The translations under genes and the position numbers were made by a program. Shown here piece by piece: positions 12,576 through 24,525 of a stretch of 64,000 bases of DNA. Where the stretch lies: positions 1,255,001 to 1,319,000 of the forward strand of contig NC_133167.1 in NCBI RefSeq assembly GCF_040802235.1, in the 5' to 3' direction. The notes below the pieces were generated by a model. That model was not told the DNA's origin, searched no databases, and worked only from the letters and a program-made list of their open reading frames with translations. The DNA comes from Manis javanica (lineage: Eukaryota > Chordata > Mammalia > Pholidota > Manidae). The number at the start of each line of letters is the position of its first letter. Position 1 is the stretch's first letter.

Positions 12576-13725
12576 AAGTCACTGGAGAATTCAGTACTCT
12601 CAATTATTGATAAAATAACTGGACAGAATATTAGCAAAAACAGAGACGACTTGACCAACACTATCAAACAATTTGATCTAAAAGACATCTATGAAACACT
12701 ACGCCCAACAACACAGCACACAAAGTCTACTACAATGATAATTTTCAAGTATATAAATTCTACCATACTGATACTTTACAAGTCGACATGGAACATTCTT
12801 CAGGATAGACCTATTCGGATGCATAAAATGGGTCTTAATAAATTTAAAAGAATTGAAATCATACAAAGTATATTCCCTTACCGCAATGGAAATAAATTAG
12901 AAATAAATAACAATAATAACTTGGAAATCCACAAACACTTGGAAATTAACAACAGTTTATAAGTAACCCATGTATGAGAGAGAAATTAGAAAACATTTTG
13001 AATTCAATGAAAATGTAAACACAGCATATCAAAATTCATTGGATGCAGTAAAAGCAGTGCTTATAGGGAAATTTATAGCTTTAAATACCTATATTAGAAA
13101 AGAAGGAAGATTACAAATAAAAAGTTTTTAAACTTCTACCTTAAAAATCTGGGAGAAAAAAAGGAAAGCACATTTAACTAAAGGCAAACAGAAGGAAGGA
13201 AATAATAAATATTAGAGTGGGAATTAATGTACTACAGAACAGAACAATGACAGAGAAAAATCAATTAACCCAAAAGTTGACTGCAAAAATATCAGCAAAG
13301 TTGTCAGATCTTTAGCTAGATTAACAAACAAATAAAAAATGTAAGGGAATACGTAAATTCATAAAAAGGAGAGAAATAGTATATTTTACCATGGACTCTT
13401 CAGAGATCAAAAGAATTACAAAGAAATACTATGAACAACTTGATGCTAACAAATTTGGCAACTTCAATAAAATGGACAAATTCTCAGGAAGCCACAAATT
13501 ACCAAGTACACTCAAGAAAAAAATATCCAAATCTGGATAGACCCATTACAAATAAATAAATTGAATTGGTAATTTAAAATTTTCCTACAAAGAAAAGCTC
13601 ATGTCTGAGTAGTTTCACTGGTTAATTCTAGTAAACATTAAAATAGCCCCAATATTCCAAAAACCCAGAAATATGCCCATGCAAACATGACCAACTGATT
13701 TTTGGAGCTGTTGGATGTCCAGAGA

Positions 13726-13751
13726 CAAAACAAACAAACAAACAAACAAAC
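13726..13751. repeat. (AAAC)n microsatellite
   Basis: A run of about six AAAC units in the degraded 3' part of the old L1. Confidence 0.9.
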
Positions 13752-13964
13752 TATAACCTAAATTTTATATATCTTCTATAAAAATTAAAACAAATGGGTC
13801 ATGGATGTAAATGGAGAACTTAAAACTATAAAACTATAAATTATTTCTCAGAACTGTATGTAAACCTACAAAAATTTCAAAGTAAAAATTTAATTTAAAG
13901 ACTCATCAGTGAGCTTGCGGACAAAATGAAATTCATATGAACTAAGCTCAAGGTGCGCTAAACA

Positions 13965-14340
13965 CTTCATAGGATGAGATGCAGAATCCATTGCCGAGTC
14001 GGGAGGGAAAACACAGGGGAGCTTCCATGAAGTCTTCGTCATCTCATTCTGCTGGCGTCGGAGTAACGCCCGGGGGAACCCTGCGGTGGGGTCCTACCCG
14101 CCGGCAGCTCAGTCGGGGGTCTTCCCCCAGCACAGGGACGGGATGCCAGTCGGGTGGGCGGGAAGAAAATGAGTCAAGGGAGCCACCCGCCGAAGCAGGC
14201 GAGGTCCCTCTTACAGCTTCCGAAGGGACGCGTGCATGTGGGACAGTGCAGAGCAGCCGAGAGAAATCCGTCAGAAGCACCCAAGGCCTCAGCTGCTCAG
14301 GGCCCAGAGTGCGTCGGCTGAATTGAGGAAAACACTGCGC
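13965..14340. other. Isolated GC-rich, CpG-containing block
   Basis: About 370 bp of GC-rich sequence with many CpGs lies between AT-rich L1 and LTR debris. Open frames exist on both strands (plus 13979-14326, minus 14044-14424), as expected in GC-rich DNA. Neither has a recognisable domain. It could be internal ERV sequence or another insert. Confidence 0.4.
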
Positions 14341-14534
14341 ACAATCCTGTACTTCACGTAGGAAAGACTGAAGGCTAGGCAGGAAAACTGAGAGCAACCC
14401 CCCCAAGTCATGGCCCACATTCACAGAATGGACCTGGTAGGGTTCAGGACACTCTGCCTTAAAATAAATAAGGCACCTTGGTATATGAGTATCTTAAGCT
14501 GAAGGACTTTTTTAAAATGGAAGGTGGATAAAAT

Positions 14535-14770
14535 GAAAGTTTCTGTGGCCAGGATTCTCACCTGGCCCTGTCTGGCTCGCTCACTGCACACCTGCAAGGT
14601 TTGACATCTTCCTGCTCTGGTCACTTTTTCAGGTTTTCATTTGTGAGCGCTCCCATTTCCATGTAAAAATTCAGTAGAATCTACATACTTCTCTCCTGTT
14701 TATCTGTCCTTGATCTTCAAATCCAGCCAGGGACCCTAAGAGAGTCAGGGAAAACTTTTCTCTCCCAAAG
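14535..14770 (+). mobile_element. LTR fragment, copy D
   Basis: Positions 14540-14591 match the first 50 or so bases of LTR copy A in the opposite orientation (shared CTGTGGC, GGATTCTCACCTGGCCCTG and GCTCACTGCAC). The following sequence to about 14770, with AATCCAGCCAGGGACCCTAAG, resembles the 3' part of another gammaretrovirus-type LTR, so the fragment may be mosaic. Confidence 0.5.
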
Positions 14771-14964
14771 GCTGGTAGGGGCAACAGGCTGAGGAGATGC
14801 CTGAGGACCGGAGAAGAAAGGGACCCTCAGTGACCTGGAATCCCGGATGTGGGGGGATAGAGTGTGGTGAGATTTCCCGGTTTCTAAAGCAGCAGCCAGG
14901 TTTCAGATCCCTGCAATCTCCCAACTGCTGCAGATGAGAAGCCATGATCCTGTCTGTCTTGCTT

Positions 14965-15304
14965 GAGGGTTTCAGCCCTGGGCAAGTTCATTATGGATTC
15001 AGTGAGACCAAGACATGACAACAGAACATTCTTGAGGTAAAAGGGTTTATACCTGGCTTTTTTCTCCCAGGAGTCATTCAGAGCACTGGAGTCATGTCTG
15101 CATCCAGCAGTTCGCAGGTCTGTGATCCAGTCCATCTCTGCCTCCACTCAGAAAACTGTGCAGAGCTCTTTAAATGGTGACTCAGTCAATACCAGCTCAT
15201 TAACTATTGTGGGGAAGCATTAGCCCAGCAGTAGGACAACTACATCGTCAAGTAGTTTAGGCCGGGTGAGGATCCCGGCCACAGGAACTTCCATCCTCCC
15301 CACA
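14965..15304 (-). mobile_element. Solo LTR, copy B
   Basis: On the minus strand it starts TGTGGGGAGGATGGAAG (15304 downward) and contains TTTAAAGAGCTC as the TATA region. It ends with the ATGTTCTGTTGTCATG and GAATCCATAATGAACTTGCC blocks. The 5' and 3' blocks align with copy A, but the centre differs and the GC-rich middle of copy A is absent. The expected AATAAA is degraded to GAGAAAAAAG. Confidence 0.65.
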
Positions 15305-15439
15305 CCGTCCTCCCAGCATTTGGAGCTATGGTGAAATGGATCAAACTAAATCACTACAGAGGCCACAGCTATCCCAGTGCTACCCAGACTGACACATCTC
15401 TCACTCTGGTACAAGGAGCATCACAGTTCTGTGTGTCAC

Positions 15440-16670
15440 AGCCAAGCTATAGAAAAGTAAAAATAAAGAGCAGATCTTAACAGCAGACTGAGGAAAAGAT
15501 TACATTGCATACACGGGAATAACAGTAAAAAGTACTCCTGGTTTTACTTGTAAACAATGGAGTACAGAAGACAGTGGAACCAAATCTTAAGTTACTGAAA
15601 GTCAGTGGAGAGTTCTATCTCCAGGAAAAATGTTTTCAAAATGAATGCAAAATAAGGACATTCTCAGACAGAGAGAAGCTGAGATCACGTGGAGCCTACA
15701 GATCTTCACTATGAGAAATTCCCAATGAAGATCTCCCAGTAGAAAGAAAGTGATATGAGATAGAACGCTGAATCATCAGTGAAGGAATAAAGAGAACCTT
15801 AAAGGTTAAAAGTGAGCATATGGGCAAATATAAAACTGAGTTTTTAGAAAATCTAAGATAACAAGAGCAAGGAGTTCAGGAGGGGAGTAAGTGGAATGAG
15901 TGAGTTGTAACACTCCTGCATGGTTCATGTTGCAGTATAATGTTAAAGAAGACAGACTTGCTCTGTGAGATGCATATTTCAATTGCTAGAACAATGCCTG
16001 AAACTAACCATATTTGTTTCCTATGGCTGCTGTAACAAATGAATGCAAGCTCAGTGGCTCAAAATAACCCAAACTATCATTTTACAGTTCTGGAAGTCAG
16101 AGGTCCAAAACAGGTCTGATGGGATTAATCAAGGTGTAAGAATAGTTGTACCTCTTGTGGAGGGCCTGAGGGAGAATCAGGTCCTTGCCTTGTCCTGCTT
16201 CTTGAGGCCCCTAGCATCCATTGGCTCATGGCTATATTGCTCTGATCTGTGCTGCCATCGTACCTTCTTCTCTGACTCTTTTGTCTTCCCATCTGTATTT
16301 TAAGGATCCTTGTGATTACACTGGACCCATCCAGATAACCCAGATAATTCATCTACCTATCTAAAGGGACCCTTACCTTAATCAAATTTGCAAAGTCGCT
16401 TTGCAGTGTAAGGTAACAGTCACAGATTCCAGGAACCAGGCTGTGGGCAGCATCACTGTTACTCTGTTTGCCACACTAGCCAAAGATACAGGAAGACATT
16501 AATATGGAATGCAACTAAATGCATGATTTATTCAAGAGAGGAGAACAGAGAGACAAAGAACAAAGAACAAAGGGAATGGGTAGAAAACAGATCCTAATAG
16601 GGGGGACTTAAAACATTTATGGCCTCAATTACATTAAGTATAAATGGAGCAAAAGTCCTAAATAAAAGAC
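15440..16670 (+). mobile_element. Ancient L1 ORF1 end and ORF2 start, interrupted
   Basis: Positions 15540-15900 match decayed L1 ORF1 3' end plus the inter-ORF spacer, and 16500-16670 carries the TLNVNG-like start of ORF2 (ACATTAAGTATAAATGGAGC). The two halves are split by the repeat at 16006-16484. Confidence 0.6.
16006..16484 (+). mobile_element. Old mammalian interspersed repeat inserted in L1
   Basis: It starts with TTTCCTATGGCTGCTGTAACAAA and runs through ACAGTTCTGGAAGTCAGAGGTC and GGAGAATC blocks. This is a familiar medium-reiteration pattern in mammalian genomes, probably LTR-derived. I cannot assign the family name with certainty. It interrupts the ancient L1 around it. Confidence 0.65.
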
Positions 16671-17779
16671 AGAAAGCTCTCTTTGTTTTAAAAAAGCATG
16701 TTCTAATTTTGAAATCAGTGACTTTACCTTGAAAAGGCAGGTTGTTTTGAAAGTGCTGTTCACTCAGCTTGACCTCTGGCAGAGAAGAGCAAGTGTCTTT
16801 CTCCTCAGATAAATATCCAGTGCAAAGTTTGAAGAGTATTAATTTTCCCGTTCCCAGGAAGAAGGGGGAATGTGGGCCAAGTGAAATAGAAGCTTTCTCC
16901 AAACATCCTGGACTGTGACATTCTCAGCCCCCTATGGGTTGAACAGACAAAACAATTTTCATTCTATAATTTAGCTCCAAAACTCCAAAAATTCCATACT
17001 CAAACCTAACGTAGCCTATGTGGTTAGTATTTGCATCCCGCTGCTTAGGAAGGAAGCTGCTCCAAGAGGATTCTCTCTTCTTCTAAGTTCCAGGAGCCTG
17101 ACAACATTTAAAGTCGGCGGAAAGCATTTTCGTAGCAAACTACCCCAAATGCTCTGTGCGGTGCCCATATTTTTGTGAGCACAGCACACCTGTGTCTCTG
17201 CAAGTGCGCGATCCCGTGGCTCTGTGGCCTGGATGGACGCTGCCGCCTTCGCACCTACTCAGGATCTCGGTCCCTCCTGTTTTGTTGGGAGAAGGCACCA
17301 GACAGAAGGTGGGGCAGTGGCAGGTGTTCCCGAGATTTTTTAAGGCTGACCAGAAAGGTGACTTGCAACTTCCAGAAGGGGTGAAACAGGATGGAAACTG
17401 CTGGCAACTGTTTTCTGCTGTGTAGGGAAAGAATCTCTGTGCCCAAGAAGCCAATGGGCCAGGGAACGTGGGCACACCTGGGGAGAGTGAGAATAGCATT
17501 GAGCCTGGGGCCCCGGAACCCCTGAGGCCAGCTAATCATCTGCTCTGTCTGTCCTTCCATAAAGCGGCCAACAAATCCCCATCCCCATTGTATTAGTTAT
17601 AGCCGAACGCCTGGCCTTTCCAAGGTAAAATATATATTTTTTCTCTTTCTCATGGGAGGGTCTTCTCCAAGCCACCACAAGGTTCTCTCCACCAGAAGTG
17701 AGTCTTCTCCAGGGAGGTGAGAGTGACTTCATTAGGGCTGAAGGCTGCAGCTATTTCACAAACTCAGGGTTGGAGAACA
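16671..17779. other. Unassigned interval
   Basis: Moderate GC with several short open frames on both strands around 17140-17560, none with a recognisable domain or plausible splice context. I see nothing nameable. Confidence 0.4.
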
Positions 17780-18600
17780 TTAAAGGAGTGCATCACTGTG
17801 ATTTACCATATTAATAGAATAAAAGAAAAAGAGAGATCATCTCAATAAATGCAGAAAAAATAACCTTTGACAAAAATTCAGTATTCATTCAAAGTTAATA
17901 TTTCAGAAGTAAGGATAGAAAAATTGAAGAAATTTCCTCAAGCTGAAAAGAACATCTTCAAACTTAAAACAATATCATACATGATGGTGGAAAATTGAGT
18001 GTTTTCCCCTAATACCAGGAACAAGCAAAAATATCTGCTCTCAGCATTTTTATTTAACATTTTGCTAGGGGTTTCAGCAAGGACAAGAAGACAAGGAAAA
18101 GAAATAAAAGACACAGGTTGGACAGGAAAGCAATTAAAATGTTGTTTACCTACAAATAACATGATTTTCTGTGTGTAAAATACTCAGGAAGCTACAATCC
18201 AACTACTCAATCTAATAAGTGAAGTTGGTTAGGCCACAGGACGTAATTTATACAAGTTATAGGAACTGTTTTCCTATAGACTAGCAACCAATAACAAGTC
18301 ACTTATAATAGTAGTGAAAAAGGAATACATTTAGTAAAAGACATGCAAGATGTCTGCACTAGAAACTGCAAAACTTTGGAAAGAGAAATTAAAATAGTCT
18401 TAAGTAAATAGGACATACCTTTAAGTAAGTAAAAATGTACCATGTCCACACTGTTCAAATGTCAGTTCCTCTAAATGATCCCAAATGGAAACATCAAAAT
18501 ATAAAAATCACTGAAGAGTAATTAAAGCATAAATAAATGGATAAACATGGGTTATAATTTACACAAGGGCTTTAAGATTTATGCAGATTTTGCAAAAGTT
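17780..18600 (+). mobile_element. Old L1 ORF2 RT fragment, plus strand
   Basis: Positions 17800-17900 show a decayed HHINRIKEKERSSQ / AEKxFDK-type RT region. Positions 18040-18200 correspond to the RT thumb region and 18200-18420 continue toward the C-terminus. Frames are broken throughout. Confidence 0.65.
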
Positions 18601-18946
18601 GAGAGAGAATAAATTAATTTAAACTTTTAAGAAGATCAAGCATTATCATAGTGGTGACACATGTGGTGGTTCTTGGGCTGCACTAAGAGAATAATGCATG
18701 TTGGCTTGATAGAATGACAAGAAAATCATAGTTAAAGAATGTGTAATAATGTAATAAATGGAAAATAGAAAGCTAAAGAAGTTTAATTCATTCTGTTACA
18801 AGTAGATAAAAGTAAATATAGAGGGGTCAAATAAAAAACAAATAGGCAATAAATGTCAACAAAATTATATCACTTACATTAAATTTTAATGGACTAAATA
18901 TTTTATTTAGAGGACTAAAATGATCAGATTGGCTAAATAAAAACCT
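18600..18946 (+). mobile_element. Old L1 (left half of the host element)
   Basis: Inter-ORF sequence leading to ACATTAAATTTTAATGGACTAAAT (about 18877-18900), the start of the ORF2 endonuclease. The younger L1 inserted about 60 bp further on. The same old element resumes at 24563. Confidence 0.6.
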
Positions 18947-18958
18947 TATATGCTTCTT
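18947..18958 (+). repeat. L1 target-site duplication, left copy
   Basis: TATATGCTTCTT, identical to 24551-24562. It lies immediately before the oligo-T that is the poly(A) tail of the minus-strand L1. The inferred nick on the plus strand, TCTT/A, fits the L1 endonuclease preference TYTT/R. Confidence 0.9.
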
Positions 18959-19184
18959 TTTTTTTAGTTTTTTATTAAGGTATGATTGATATACATTCTT
19001 ATGAAGGTTTCACATGAAAAAACAATGTGGTTACTACATTCACCCTTATTATCAAGTCCCCACCCACACCCCAGTACAGTCACTGTCTGTCAGTGTAGTA
19101 AGATGCCACAGAGACACTGTTTGTCTTCTCTGTGCTACACTGTTCCCCCCGTGACCCCCCACACCATGTGTACTAAACAAAATA

Positions 19185-19239
19185 CCCCTCAGTCCCCTTC
19201 TCCCTCCCTCCCCACCCGCCCTTCCCCACCCCTCCCCTT
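19185..19239 (-). other. G-rich polypurine tract of the L1 3' UTR
   Basis: On the L1 sense strand this is a run of G3-G4 blocks separated by short A/G spacers, able to form a G-quadruplex. A G-rich polypurine tract in the 3' UTR is a conserved feature of mammalian L1s. Confidence 0.8.
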
Positions 19240-19310
19240 TGGTAACCACTGGTTCCTTCTTGGAGTCTCTGAGTCAGCTGCCATTTTGTTCCTTCAGTTT
19301 TGCTTCATTG

Positions 19311-22300
19311 TCATACTCCACAAATGAGGGAAATCATTTGGCATTTGTCTTTCTCTGCCTGGCTTATTTCACTGAGCATAATACCCTCCAGCTCCATCCA
19401 TGTTGTTGCAAATTGTAGGATTTGTTTCTGTCTTATGGCTGAGTAGTATTCCATTGTGTATATGTACCACATCTTCTTTATCCATTCATCTACTGATGGA
19501 CACTTAGGTTGCTTCCATTTCTTGGCTATTGTAAAAAGTGCTGTGATAAACATAGGGGTGCATACGTCTTTTTGAATCTGAGAAGTTGTATTCTTTGGGT
19601 AAATTCCAAGGAGTGGGATTCCCAGGTCAAATGGTATTTCTATTTTTAGTTTCTTGAGGAACCTCCATATTGCTTTTCACAATAGTTGAACTAGCTTACA
19701 TTCCCACCAGCAGTGCAGGAGGGCTCCCCTTTCTCCACGTCCTCGCCAACATTTGTTGTTGTTAGTCTTTTCGATGCCGGCCATCCTTACTGGTGTGAGG
19801 TGATATCTCATTGGGCGTTTAATTTGCATTTCCCTGATGATTAGTGATGTGGAGCATCTTCTCATGTGCCTGTTGGCCATCTGAATTTCTTCTTTGGAGA
19901 ACCGTCTCTTCATGTCCTCTGCCCATTTGTTAATTGGGTTATTTGCTTTTTGGGTGTTGAGGTGTGTAAGTTCTTTATATATTTTTGGATGTTAACCCCT
20001 TGTCGGATATGTCATTTACAAATATATTCTCCCACACTGTAGGATGCTTTTTTGTTCTGTTGATGGTGTCCTTTACCATTCAGAAACTTTTTAGTTTGAT
20101 GTAGTCCCATGAGTTCATTTTTGCTTTTGTTTCCCTTGCTTGGGGAGATGTGTTCAGGAAGAAGTTGCTCATGCGTATATTCAGGAGATGTTTGTCTGTG
20201 TTGTCTTCTAAGAGTTTTATGGTTTCATGACTTACATTCAAGTCTTTAAACCATTTCGAGTTTACTTTTGTGCATGGGGTTAAACAATAATCCAGTTTCA
20301 TTCTCTTGCATGTAGCTGTCCAGTTTTGCCAACACAAGCTGTTGAAGAGGCTGTCATTTCCCCATTGTATGTCCATGGCTCCTTTATTATATATTAATTA
20401 ACCATATATGGTTGGGTTTATATCAGGGCTCTCTAGTCTGGTCCATTGGTCTATGGGTCTGTTCTTGTGCCAGTACCAAATTGTCTTGATTACTGTGGCT
20501 TTGTAGTAGAGCTTGAAGTTGGGGAGCATAATTCCCCCAGCTTTATTTTTTCTTCTCAGAATTACTGTGGCTATTTGAGGTCTTTTGTGGTTCCATATAA
20601 ATTTTAGAACGATTTTCTCTAGTTCTTTGAAGAATGCTGTTGGTATTTTGATAGGAATTGCATTGAATCTGTAGATTGATTTAGGCAGGATGGTCATTTT
20701 GACAATATTAATTCTTCTTCTCCATGAGCATGGGATGTGTTTCCATTTATTGGTATCTTCTTTAATTTCTCTCATGAGTGTCTTGTATTTTTCAGGGTAT
20801 AGGTCTTTCACTTCCTTGGTTAGGTTTATTCCTAGGTATTTTATTCTTTTTGATGCCACTGTGAATGGAATTGTTTTCCTGATTTCTCTCTCTGCTAGTT
20901 CATTGTTAGTGTATAGGAATGCCACAGATTTCTGTGTATTAATTTTGTATCCTGCAACTTTGCTGAATTCAGATATTAGATCTCGTAGTTTTGGAGTGGA
21001 TTCTTTAGGGATTTTTATGAACAATAGCATGTCATCTGCAAACAGGGACAGTTTAACTTCTTCCTTGCCAATCTGGATGCCTTTTATTTCTTTGTGTTGT
21101 CTGATTACCGTGGCGAGGACCTCCAGTACTATGTTGAATAGAAGTGGGGAGAGTGGGCATCCCTGTCTTGTTCCCAATCTTAAAGGAAAAGCTTTCAGCT
21201 TCTCGCTATTAAGTATGATGTTGGCTGTGGGTTTGTCATTATGGCCTTTATTATGTTGAGGTACTTGCCCTCTATACCCATTTTGTTGAAAGTTTTTATC
21301 ATGAATGGATGTTGAATTTTGTCAAATGCTTTTTCAGCATCTATGGAGATGATCATGTGGTTTTTGTCCTTCTTTTTGTTGATGTGGTGGATGATGTTGA
21401 TGGATTTTCGAGTGTTGTACCATCCTAGCATCTGTGGAATAAATCCTACTTGATCATGATGGATGATCTTTTTGATGTATTTTTGAATTCAGTTTGCTAA
21501 TATTTTGTTGAGTATTTTTGCATCTATGTTCATCAGGGAAACTGGTCTCTAATTTTATTTTTTTTGGGTGTCTTTGCTTGGTTTTGGTATTAGAGTGATG
21601 CTGGCCTCATAGAATGAGTTTGGAAGTATTCCGTCTTCTTCTACTCTTTGGAAAACTTTAAGGAGAATGGGTATTAGGTCTTCACTAAATGTTTGATAAA
21701 ATTCAGCAGTGAAGCCATCTGGTCCAGGGGTTTTGTTCTTAGGTAGGTTTTTGATTACCAGTTCAGTTTCGTTGCTGGTAATTGGTCTGCTCAGATCTTC
21801 TGTTTCTTCCTTGGTCAGCCTTGGAAGGTTGTATTTTTCTAGAAAGTTGTCTATCTCTTCTAGGTTATCCAGTTTGTTAGCATATAATTTTTCATAGTAT
21901 TCTCTAATAATTCTTTGTATTTCTATGGTGTCTGTAGTGATTTTTCCTTTCTCATTTCCGATTCTGTTTATGTGAGTAGACTCTCTCTGTTTCTTGATAA
22001 GTCTGGCTAGGGGTTTATCTATTTTGTTTATTTTCTCAAAGAACCAGCTCTTGCTTTCATTGATTCTTTCTATTGTTTTATTCTTCTTGGACTTATTTAT
22101 TTCTGCTTTAATCTTTATTATGTGCCTCCTTCTACTGACTTTGGGCCTCATTTGTTCTTCTTTTTCTAGTTTCATTAATTGTGAGTTTAGACTGCTCATA
22201 TGGGATTGTTCTTTCTTGAGGTAGGCCTGTACTGCAATATACTTTCCTCTTAGCACAGCCTTGGCTGTGTCCCACAGATTTTTGTGGTGTTGAATTATTG

Positions 22301-23157
22301 TTGTCATTTATCTCCATATATTGCTTGATCTCCGTTTTTATTTAGTCATTGATCCATTGATTATTTTGGAGCACATTGTGAAGCCTCCATGTGTTTGTGG
22401 GATTTTTCATTTTCTTTGCACAGTTTATTTCTAGTTTCATACCTTTGTGGTCTGAGAAACTGGTTGATACAATTTCAGTCTTTTTCAATTTACTGAGGTT
22501 CTTTTTGTGGCCTAGTATATGATCTATTCTTGAAAATGTTCCATGTGCACTTGAGAAGAGTGTGTATTCTGCTGCTTTTGGGTGTAGAGTTCTGTAGATG
22601 TCTGTTAGATCCATCTGTTCTAATGTGTTGTTCAGTGCCTCTGTGTCCTTACTTATCTTCTGTCTGGTTGATCTGTCCTTCAGAGAGAGTGGAGTGTTGA
22701 AATTTCCTGGAATGAATGCATTGCATTCTATTTCCCCTTTTAATTCAGTTTGCATTTGTTTCACATATGTAGGTGCCCCTGTCTTGGGAGCATAGATATT
22801 TATAATGGTTATATCTTCTTGTTGGACTGACCCCTTTATCATTATGTAATGTCCTTCTTTGTCTCTTGTGACTTTCTTTGTTTTGAAGTCTATTTTGTCT
22901 GATACAAGTACTGCAACTCCTGCTTTTTTCCTATTAGTTGCATGAAATATCTTTTTCCATCCCTTCACTTTTAGTCTGTGTATGTCTTTGGGTTTAAAGT
23001 GAGTCTCTTGCAGGCAGCATATAGATGGATCTTGGTTTTTTATCCATTCAGTGACTCTATGTCTTTTGATTGGTACATTCAGTCCATTTACATTTAGGGT
23101 GATTATTGATAGGTATGTACTTATTGCCATTGCAGGCTTTATATTTGTGGTTATCAA
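19311..23157 (-). pseudogene. L1 ORF2 (endonuclease-reverse transcriptase), disrupted
   Basis: It spans about 3.85 kb, the usual ORF2 size. The endonuclease domain comes first (23157-22342: LNVNGLN, CLQETH and FSDH motifs). The reverse transcriptase follows ([13 protein letters not shown] near 21725-21690, [12 protein letters not shown] near 21330, [13 protein letters not shown] near 21170, FADDM near 21040), then the C-terminal region ending in MYYSAIR-like and KDKCQM sequence. Breaks: TAA at 22342, a frameshift near 22310, a stop at 21555, a frameshift near 21180, a stop at 20398 and a further frame change by 19913. The endonuclease GDFNT motif reads GNFNT (near 22706), replacing a catalytic Asp with Asn. 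Such an enzyme normally nicks DNA and primes reverse transcription of its own RNA; this one is dead. Confidence 0.92.
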
Positions 23158-23436
23158 AGGGTCAAGGTTAATTTCCTTACTATCTAAGAGTCTAATTTAA
23201 CTCACTTAATATGCTATTGCAAACACAATCTAAAGGTTCTTTTCTTTTTCTCCTTTTCTTCCTACTCCATTCTTCATATATTAGGTATCATATTCTGTAC
23301 TGTTTGTCTATCCCTTGATTGACTTTGGGGATAGTTAATTTAAGTTTGCATTTGCTTAGTAATTAGCTGTTGTACTTTCTTTACTGTGGTTTTATTACCT
23401 CTGGTGACAGCTATTAAACCTTAGGAACACTTCCAT

Positions 23437-24283
23437 CTATAGCAATCCCTCCAAACTAAACTGTAGAGATGGTTTGTGGGAGGTAAATTCTCTCAGCTTT
23501 TGCTTAGCTGGAAATTGTTTAATCCCTCCTTCAAATTTAAATGATAATCTTGCCAGATAAAGTATTCTTGGTTCCAGGTCCTTCTGCTCCATGGCATTAA
23601 ATACATCATGCTACTCCCTTCTGGCCTGTAAGGTTTCTGCTGAGAAGTCTGATGTTAGCCTGATAGGCTTTCCTTTGTATGTGATCTTATTTCTCTCTCT
23701 GGCTGCTTTTAATAGTCTGCCCTTATCCTTGACCTTTTCCATTTTAATTACTATATGTCTTGGTGTTGTCTTCCTTGTATCCCTTGTGTTGGGAGATCTG
23801 TGCACCTCCATGGCCTGAGAGACTATCTCCTTCCCCAGATTGGAGAAGTTTTCAGCAATTACCTCCTCAAAGACACTTTCTATCCCTTTCTCTCTCTCTT
23901 GTTCTTCTGGTACCCATATAATGTGAACATTGTCCCATTTGGATCGGTCACACAGTTCTTTCAATATTCTTTCATTCTTAGAGATTCTTTTTTCTCTCTA
24001 TGCCTCAGCTTCTTTGTATTCCTCTAGTTTCTATTTCATTTATCGTCTCCTCTACCATATCCAATCTGCTTTTAATACCCTCCATCATGCTCTTCAGCGA
24101 TTGGATCTCAGACCGGAATTCATTCCTGAGTTCTTGCATATCTTTCTGTACCTCCATTAGCATGTTAATGATTTTTATTTTGAACTCCCTTTCAGGAAGA
24201 GTCACAAGGTCCCTATCATTTAAATCTTTCTCAGGAGTTGTATTAATAACTTTACTCTGTACCAGGTTCCTTTGGTGTTTCAT
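23437..24283 (-). pseudogene. L1 ORF1 (RNA-binding chaperone), disrupted
   Basis: ATG at 24283-24281. The N-terminal part (24283-24005) is a heptad-rich coiled coil (EVQKDMQELRNEFRSEIQSL), then a frame change. The RRM and C-terminal domains occupy 23964-23614 (NVHIIWVPE, RDTRKTTPRHIVIKM, FSAETLQARRE). A TAG at 23613-23611 cuts the frame, probably replacing TGG. The same frame then stays recognisably ORF1-like to a natural-looking stop at 23442-23437. ORF1 protein trimerises and coats L1 RNA in the retrotransposition particle. Confidence 0.88.
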
Positions 24284-24525
24284 GGTTGTATATGGCGCCC
24301 TCTAGTGTCCAGAAGCTCTACTCTGGAGCTGCTCAGCTCCTGAAGCAATGTTGGGGGTCACAGGGGAGCGGTACTGGTGCCCTGTTCCCGAGGTCTGCTC
24401 TTTTCTCCAGCTGTATGCAGTCTGGCACAGTCCTCTTTCCTGTTGCTCTCTCAGGGTTAGTTGTATTAATTATATTTTTGTATTATATGAGGTTTTAGGA
24501 GGAAGCCTCTTTCTCACCTCTCACC

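Larger units (their letters stand above)
10470..13900 (+). mobile_element. Ancient L1, plus strand, ORF1 to partial ORF2
   Basis: An old L1 reads in order on the plus strand. Positions 10900-11580 match decayed ORF1 (a coiled-coil-like start, then the CCATGGAG and GACATCATCAAACTGCTGAAAG blocks). An inter-ORF spacer follows at 11580-12050. The TLNVNG equivalent is near 12070-12110. Endonuclease pieces occur at 12230-12960, and a fragment of the RT start at 13390-13640. Most of the RT domain is deleted. Frames are extensively broken. A GC-rich insert sits at about 12470-12575. Confidence 0.75.

Noticed and set aside
5265-15304. A single provirus bounded by LTR copies A and B
   Set aside because: The copies are too divergent in their centres, the interior is L1 debris rather than gag-pol-env, and other LTR fragments lie between them in the opposite orientation.
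20690-21259. 189-codon plus-strand frame within the L1
   Set aside because: Antisense shadow of the L1 reverse-transcriptase domain, which is coded on the minus strand.
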